Source of the DNA: Limnoglobus roseus
Lineage (GTDB): Bacteria > Planctomycetota > Planctomycetia > Gemmatales > Gemmataceae
DNA length: 64,000 bases
NCBI RefSeq assembly: GCF_008254045.1
Contig: NZ_CP042425.1
Location: 7,578,163-7,642,162 of the forward strand
Direction: 5' to 3'
This document shows, piece by piece, positions 62,908 to 64,000 of this stretch. The notes below the pieces were generated by a model, which was given only the letters and a program-made list of their open reading frames with translations, made no database searches and had not been told where the DNA came from. The stretch's first letter is position 1. Every line of letters begins with the position of its first letter. The translations under genes and the position numbers were made by a program.

Positions 62908-63924
62908 ATGATTCCGCTGATCTACCTCACGCTGTTGACCACGCCCGTCATCGCAAGCGTGGAGTCGAGCCTGCCGACTGCCGGCGGCGACATCCGTCAA
63001 TTCGCCTTCGACGGCAAACCTTCGACCGTGTTCGTGTCGAACGGAAAGGCGAAGAAAGACGACCACCTCACGCTGGCCTTCGACCGCGTGATCGACGTGC
63101 AATCGCTCTCGGTCGCGACCGGCCGCGCGGACGATGAGGACACTCTCAAGGCCGGTGTGCTGGAGGTGTCGGCCGACGGGAAGACCTTCGAGACGGTTGC
63201 GAAGTTTGCGAAGGGGCAGGCGAAAGATGCCGCGGCTCGCAAAGTCCGTGCGATCCGGGTTCGCGCAACCGAAGACCTCGCCTCACCCCTCGTCGTCGGC
63301 GAGATCGTCGTCGAGTCACTGCCGAAGGTCGAGGCGTTCCAGTTCCCGATCGAGATTTCGCTCGACGTGACCGACGCCCCCGACATGCAGACGTGGGCCG
63401 AGAAAGTGGTCCGCGTTTGCGAACAGCAGTACCCGATGATCTGCCGCGAACTGGCGAGCGAGGGGTACAAGCCGCCGACCACGATCCGCATGGCGTTCAA
63501 GTCCGACTACAACGGCGTCGCGGAGGCGGCCGGGAACCGCATCCGCGGCTCGGTGAAGTACTTCAAGGACCACCCGAAGGACGTCGGCGCAATGGTTCAC
63601 GAAACGGCCCACTGCGTGCAGCAGTACCGTAGTCGGGGTAATCCGGGCTGGTTGGTCGAGGGAGTCGCGGACTACATCCGCTTCTGGAAGTTCGAACCCG
63701 GCACGGCCGGCCGCCTCACCCCAGAGCGTGCCCGCTACGACGGCAGTTACCGGACAACTGCGGCCTTCTTGGCTTTCATCTCCGATAACTACGACGCAAA
63801 ACTCGTCACGAAGTTGAACGCACAGATGCGCGTCGGCAAGTACAACGTCGATGTCTGGAAGGAAATAACCGGGAAGCCCATTGAAGAATTGAACCAGGAA
63901 TGGCGGCGGTCATTGGTTCGTTGA
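62908..63924 (+). CDS. Secreted BSP-type (basic secretory protein) metallopeptidase with discoidin-like domain
   Basis: A 338-residue protein starting at 62908 after GAGG (the frame runs open from further upstream). Signal MIPLIYLTLLTTPVIA. Residues about 25-140 look like an F5/8-type C (discoidin) fold (IRQFAFDGKPSTVFVSNG, VLEVSADGKTFETVAKF). Residues 145-338 are a plant BSP-like peptidase with HETAH (231-235) in VHETAHCVQQY and the downstream GWLVEGVADYIRFWKFEP. BSP domains are putative zinc peptidases. It diverges from the TPR gluzincin gene. Confidence 0.85.
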   Translation: MIPLIYLTLLTTPVIASVESSLPTAGGDIRQFAFDGKPSTVFVSNGKAKKDDHLTLAFDRVIDVQSLSVATGRADDEDTLKAGVLEVSADGKTFETVAKFAKGQAKDAAARKVRAIRVRATEDLASPLVVGEIVVESLPKVEAFQFPIEISLDVTDAPDMQTWAEKVVRVCEQQYPMICRELASEGYKPPTTIRMAFKSDYNGVAEAAGNRIRGSVKYFKDHPKDVGAMVHETAHCVQQYRSRGNPGWLVEGVADYIRFWKFEPGTAGRLTPERARYDGSYRTTAAFLAFISDNYDAKLVTKLNAQMRVGKYNVDVWKEITGKPIEELNQEWRRSLVR

Positions 63925-63959
63925 GAGATGATGACCGCGTCGGCTATAAAAACAAAAAT

Positions 63960-64000
63960 GGCGGGATGAACTGTAGAAGGTTGTCGCCCACTCAACCTTC
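63960..64000. repeat. Dispersed hairpin element, copy 2 (cut by the window end)
   Basis: GGCGGGATGAA-C-TGTAGAAGGTTG, loop TCGCCCACT, then CAACCTTC where the window ends. Loop and arms match copy 1 at 25750 except two sites: a T-to-C in the internal loop, and G-to-A in the left arm (63977), which is balanced by C-to-T in the right arm (63999). It begins 36 bases past the stop of the gene at 62908, so here it could work as a 3'-end structure. Confidence 0.8.

Noticed and set aside
1..64000. tRNA, rRNA, CRISPR arrays and riboswitches
   Set aside because: I looked for TPsiC-like GGTTCGA contexts, rRNA core segments, regularly spaced direct repeats and known riboswitch cores, and found none that fitted. 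A covariance-model scan would be needed to exclude small RNAs.

Overview
The window is high-GC bacterial DNA that looks like a planctomycete of the Gemmata group (Gemmataceae). The signs are a DUF1559 prepilin-like protein followed by two small lipoproteins, a long MoxR/DUF58/vWA/DUF4175/DUF4159 operon, signal-peptide glycoside-hydrolase and esterase genes, TPR and beta-propeller proteins, and the degraded tail of a protein type I recall as abundant in Gemmata genomes (10498-10650). No rRNA, tRNA or CRISPR was recognised. Most genes are read on the minus strand, often with ATGA, GTGA or TGATG stop/start overlaps that indicate tight operons.

Layout. 292-7701: secreted GH-like protein, secreted esterase, SulP transporter fused to a beta-carbonic anhydrase, and a CNNM/CorC-like membrane protein (all minus). 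8723-10126: secreted C25 (gingipain-like) Cys-peptidase homologue (plus). 10498-14527: a scar made of a gene remnant, a decayed IS66-family element with several frame breaks, and a leucine-rich-repeat gene whose 3' end runs into the element. 14885-22920: the most striking locus, five overlapping minus-strand genes (small bpX-like protein, RavA-type MoxR AAA+ ATPase, small bpX-like protein, degenerate vWA plus beta-propeller, helical repeats plus beta-propeller). Its composition and order match the MoxR-vWA-beta-propeller ternary systems, which were predicted by comparative genomics to be NTP-dependent conflict or immunity systems. 22921-26196: gene fragments, a GIY-YIG nuclease fused to a Cdd1-like HhH domain, a membrane protein, a DinB protein and two hairpin elements. 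26197-38110: GT87-type membrane protein, a two-gene multi-PAS signalling operon (response regulator with SpoIIE/PP2C phosphatase, then a giant hybrid kinase) followed by a ruined response regulator, the DUF1559 cluster, a single-domain receiver and a DUF2171-like fragment.

38209-43941 is a complete ligase-associated DNA damage response operon: MBL-fold exonuclease, ATP-dependent DNA ligase, Lhr-like helicase and PdeM phosphoesterase. 44512-48273 holds a small helical stress-type protein, a diverged RNase HII homologue, and a plus-strand run of HIT, YggS and DUF167 followed by a PD40 propeller protein. 48275-62742 is an eight-gene minus-strand operon: TPR gluzincin peptidase, DUF4159, MoxR, DUF58, BatA-like vWA, DUF4175-like Gln-rich protein, a vWA/glutamine-amidotransferase-like membrane protein and a legumain/caspase-like protease. 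A divergent BSP-type metallopeptidase follows at 62908-63924.

Two copies of a dispersed hairpin element (25750-25807 and the window end from 63960) share an identical loop and differ by a compensatory base pair, so the structure appears to be under selection. Gene starts were chosen from overlaps, ribosome-binding sites and signal peptides. All family names come from motif recognition by eye and have not been checked by database search.
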